Translations under genes and position numbers: made by a program | Assembly (NCBI GenBank): GCA_013911345.1 | Contig: JACETJ010000104.1 | Span: forward strand, 1-5,643 | From: Congregibacter sp. | GTDB lineage: Bacteria; Pseudomonadota; Gammaproteobacteria; Pseudomonadales; Halieaceae | Direction: 5' to 3' | DNA: 5,643 nt | The notes under the pieces: generated by a model | What the model was told of the DNA's origin: nothing | Databases searched by the model: none | Seen by the model: the letters and a program-made list of their open reading frames with translations, nothing else | Shown here: positions 4,764 to 5,643 of the stretch, in pieces | How the letters are laid out: each line of letters starts with the position of its first letter | Position numbering within the stretch: position 1 is the stretch's first letter

Positions 4764-5643
4764 GAGTCCTGCGGTTCAGGCGTCGGGAGTAGTGGGGTCT
4801 CGGCTGCCGCAGCCGGTGGCTCCAGTGCAGCGAGTTCTGCTGCGTAGATATCGGCCAGCAATTCGCGCCACTGGTCGTATTGATCTTCGACATTACCGGT
4901 GAGGCGAACGGTGCGGTCCTCCAGCTCAATCACCCGAGGTGTGATTTCGGCGTCCAGTGACTGGCCAAGTTCTTCCAGTGCCAAAGAGTGGATATTGGAT
5001 TCGGCGCGTTTCTCCATGCCGCTCTTCAACAGGGCGCCACCGCCAATGACACCAACGGCGCCCGCGCTTCGCGTCGTGCGACTACCCGAGCCTTGCGCCA
5101 CAATGCCAGCAATAATGGCCGCGCCGCCGGCAATCATTTCTCGCCGAGCCTCGGTCTCTAACTCGCGCAGGGCAACGGTCTCCTCATAGCTTGCTTTTCG
5201 CCACTCCTGATAGGGGACATACATGTCCTCCGCAAAGCCGGAGTAGTGGCCCTGAAGCGTGTCGACAAACACATAATGTCGCTGACGCAGGCCGCGCACG
5301 CGATTCAGCATGGGGTCATCCTCAGCTGGCAGTCTGCGCAGGCTGATGTGCCCGGCCTCGTCTTCATCAAGGTAATCGGCGAAGGCGCCACTGGCAAAAT
5401 CGCGGGCGAAGCGCATCTCTGCCACTTGCCGGATCGTGACGCGATCCTCGGCGGGCACCTTGTTAAAAATGGCCAACATGTCGTTGGCGATCATGCGGTA
5501 TACCGCAAGGAAGGGATCCTGCTTCACCCTTGTCCCCTGCTCGTAGGCGTAGCGGCTGGTGATGCCTTGGTAGCGCTTATCGAGCCACAGTGTGCCGCGC
5601 GCATCGCTCACCAGAATTTTCAGTTCCAGCGCTTCGCCATCTG
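4760..5643 (-). CDS. Unrecognised envelope-type protein, 5' end outside the window
   Basis: This is the C-terminal 293 residues of a longer protein. A GTG at 5611-5609 could be taken for the start, but the frame stays open to the edge and the codons before it read DGEALELKIL, which runs smoothly into a beta-strand (VSDARGTLWLDKRYQG). No ribosome site precedes that GTG, so I treat the gene as truncated. Counting from the GTG: a mixed region with QDPFLAVYRMIANDMLA (31-47); a charged helical region with MYVPYQEWRKASYEETVALR (130-149); a Gly/Ala-rich hydrophobic segment broken by a polar stretch (158-197); helices with RTVRLTGNVEDQYDQWRELL (233-252); and a Pro/Ala-rich tail (264-283). I do not recognise the family and see no catalytic motif. 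The missing N-terminus could hold a signal peptide or lipobox. Its stop overlaps the next start (GTGA), placing it in the same operon. Confidence 0.8.
   Translation of the reverse strand, partial: DGEALELKILVSDARGTLWLDKRYQGITSRYAYEQGTRVKQDPFLAVYRMIANDMLAIFNKVPAEDRVTIRQVAEMRFARDFASGAFADYLDEDEAGHISLRRLPAEDDPMLNRVRGLRQRHYVFVDTLQGHYSGFAEDMYVPYQEWRKASYEETVALRELETEARREMIAGGAAIIAGIVAQGSGSRTTRSAGAVGVIGGGALLKSGMEKRAESNIHSLALEELGQSLDAEITPRVIELEDRTVRLTGNVEDQYDQWRELLADIYAAELAALEPPAAAAETPLLPTPEPQDS
4767..4770 (-). promoter_or_regulatory. Closely spaced ribosome site before a GTG start
   Basis: AGGA on the minus strand is separated from the GTG at 4763-4761 by only three bases (CTC), shorter than the usual 5-9. 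With the GTGA stop/start overlap, it suggests that the TPR/PEGA gene is read mainly by ribosomes finishing the upstream gene. Confidence 0.4.

Overview
The window is one densely packed block of five genes plus the first codons of a sixth, all on the minus strand and read from high to low coordinates. By eye the G+C content is about 60%. Gene ends either overlap or lie within 20 bases of the next start, and no promoter, terminator, RNA gene, mobile element or CRISPR array is visible. It looks like the interior of one operon whose first gene and promoter lie beyond position 5643 and whose remaining genes lie below position 1. Base composition and protein style suggest a Gram-negative proteobacterium, perhaps a marine gammaproteobacterium. 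No taxonomic marker is present, so this is only an inference.

In transcription order: (1) 4760-5643, the C-terminal 293 residues of an unrecognised protein with a Gly/Ala-rich hydrophobic segment; its frame runs off the window edge. (2) 3234-4763, a 509-residue single-pass membrane protein with a TPR-rich helical domain and a small PEGA-like beta domain at its C-terminus. (3) 1101-3224, a 707-residue single-pass membrane protein with five tandem PEGA-like repeats and a C-terminal formylglycine-generating-enzyme (FGE/SUMF1) fold that lacks both catalytic cysteines. (4) 848-1111, an 87-residue exported, strongly acidic small protein. (5) 26-829, a MotA/TolQ/ExbB-family proton-channel protein with one extra N-terminal membrane segment. 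(6) 1-26, the apparent start of another gene, joined by a TGATG stop/start overlap.

The products are all, or nearly all, envelope proteins. A reasonable working model is an inner-membrane, proton-motive-force-driven complex: the ExbB/MotA-like channel (probably with a partner encoded just outside the window) together with two bitopic proteins that project TPR, PEGA and FGE-like scaffold domains into the periplasm, plus a small secreted acidic factor. The two bitopic proteins share a short cytoplasmic motif, LxATxFEP, just before their membrane segments, which suggests a common cytoplasmic partner. Pairing a catalytically dead FGE fold with a proton-driven motor resembles, in general layout only, the GldK/GldJ and GldL/GldM components of Bacteroidota gliding/type 9 secretion. 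None of these assignments gives a proven function.
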